Position numbers and translations under genes: made by a program
Virus record (IMG/VR): IMGVR_UViG_3300034759_000319
Location: 1-27,433 of that record
Origin: a virus
Reading direction: 5' to 3' (one strand)
Length of the DNA stretch: 27,433 nt
In this document: positions 26,807-27,433 of the stretch, in pieces
How positions within the stretch are numbered: the first letter of the stretch is position 1
Layout of the letters: each line of letters opens with the position of its first letter
Notes under the pieces: generated by a model
Told to the model about the DNA's origin: nothing
Database searches by the model: none
What the model saw: the letters and a program-made list of their open reading frames with translations, nothing else

Positions 26807-27433
26807 CTATTCTTCCTCCTCAACAACGCTCAAGGGCATTACCAAATACTCATAATCCTCAGCAGTAAGCATCGCTGGCTGAACCTCACCAACAAAACTC
26901 ATCTGCACACTGCTATCGTTAACCGCTTTTAAGGGTTCAATCAGTTGTTGTGGATGGAAAGCCACTTTCAGCGTTTTGCCTTCAGCGCTCCAGGAAACGT
27001 TACTGAGCTGGATATCTTCTGCAAACCTTTCTCTTTCGCCACTTGCGCCAACGCGCAGTGTGTTGCCCTCTATCGTAAACACCACAGCGTCTCCGTTAAT
27101 AACTCTTGCTCCAGCCAGTGCATCAAGAATACCTAACCTATCAATTTCCATTTTTAAGCAGAAACCGCTGGGAAAAATCTCCCTATAGCTGGGGAAGCTT
27201 GCGTCAAGCAACCTTATAGATATTTGCTGTTTAATGTTGTTCTCGTAATCTTGAGAGGTAAACATCACCAGCTTTTCTCCAAGCGCAATTTCAACCTCAT
27301 CGCCGATTAGAGAACTCTTTGCTTTTCGCAGTAAAACGGATGGAACGAGAGCGCTTTTGTTTGTGTCAACCGCGCTGACCATTGTTCTTGCCAGTCTTTT
27401 TCCATCTGTTGCTACAAAATAGAGGACTTCTCC
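26807..27433 (-). CDS. dnaN: DNA polymerase III sliding clamp (beta subunit), 5' part outside the window
   Basis: The frame is open to the right edge, so the gene starts outside; 208 codons are visible. The first visible residues (EVLYFVATDGKRLA) carry the clamp signature TDGKRLA. SFPSYREIFPSG (about 82-93 of the visible part) is the next landmark, followed by domain 3 with FHPQQLIEPLKAV and the C-terminal EYLVMPL motif. The shape is that of a normal clamp; the short acidic tail SVVEEEE is unusual. Beta clamps encircle DNA and tether the replicative polymerase. The gene lies in a phage operon beside a resolvase-like nuclease, not beside dnaA and recF, so it is most likely phage-encoded. Confidence 0.9.
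   Translation of the reverse strand, partial: GEVLYFVATDGKRLARTMVSAVDTNKSALVPSVLLRKAKSSLIGDEVEIALGEKLVMFTSQDYENNIKQQISIRLLDASFPSYREIFPSGFCLKMEIDRLGILDALAGARVINGDAVVFTIEGNTLRVGASGERERFAEDIQLSNVSWSAEGKTLKVAFHPQQLIEPLKAVNDSSVQMSFVGEVQPAMLTAEDYEYLVMPLSVVEEEE

Overview
The window is a stretch of tailed-phage genome (free phage or prophage; no integrase is visible). Small and large terminase, portal, scaffold, an N4-gp56-type major capsid protein, an adaptor and tail-tube pair and a set of internal/ejection proteins lie in one uninterrupted cluster. The tail and ejection gene order recalls short-tailed, T7-like viruses, while the capsid protein is of the N4-gp56 family. Ribosome-binding sites and the one clear promoter are bacterial (sigma-70 type). 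The host cannot be named from the sequence. Intergenic repeats that resemble a CRISPR repeat family I associate with thermophilic and clostridial bacteria are only a hint.

Layout. (1) 19180 down to the left edge, minus strand: the late operon, with tightly packed or overlapping genes: terS, terL, portal, small helical protein, scaffold, major capsid protein, two small basic proteins, a small beta protein, a short coiled coil, adaptor, tail-tube protein, His-rich fibre-like protein, Ala/Gln-rich virion protein, acetyltransferase-like protein, helical protein, a 1729-residue metalloprotease-like ejection protein and an M23-like protein cut by the window edge. (2) 19181-20127: a 947-base gene-free control region holding an attenuator-like terminator in front of terS, a competing C-rich hairpin, tandem 20-bp repeats, a perfect inverted repeat, a DnaA box, a polypyrimidine tract, a TA run and a strong rightward promoter. 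(3) 20128-24183, plus strand: an early operon of nine small genes mostly of unknown function. (4) right edge down to 24225, minus strand: a second early or replication operon starting with a sliding clamp (DnaN, cut by the edge), followed by small Cys-rich proteins, a Holliday-junction-resolvase-like nuclease, coiled-coil proteins and a helix-turn-helix protein. It converges on the plus operon at a hairpin terminator.

The most unusual feature is in the plus-strand operon. The spaces before five successive genes carry full or partial copies of a CRISPR-repeat-like element (core TAGCTTCCCTATRAGGGAT, best copy ending ATTGAAAAC). Each is combined with hairpins or terminators and, in four of the five, a GGGGG-type ribosome-binding site. 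These could be solitary CRISPR repeats acting as RNA decoys or as Cas6 processing sites in phage mRNA. They could also be phage-specific promoters or dispersed operators; the sequence alone does not decide. A second candidate system is the leader of the late operon, where a C-rich loop can pair with the 5' arm of a terminator placed just before terS, as expected for transcription attenuation or antitermination control of virion genes.
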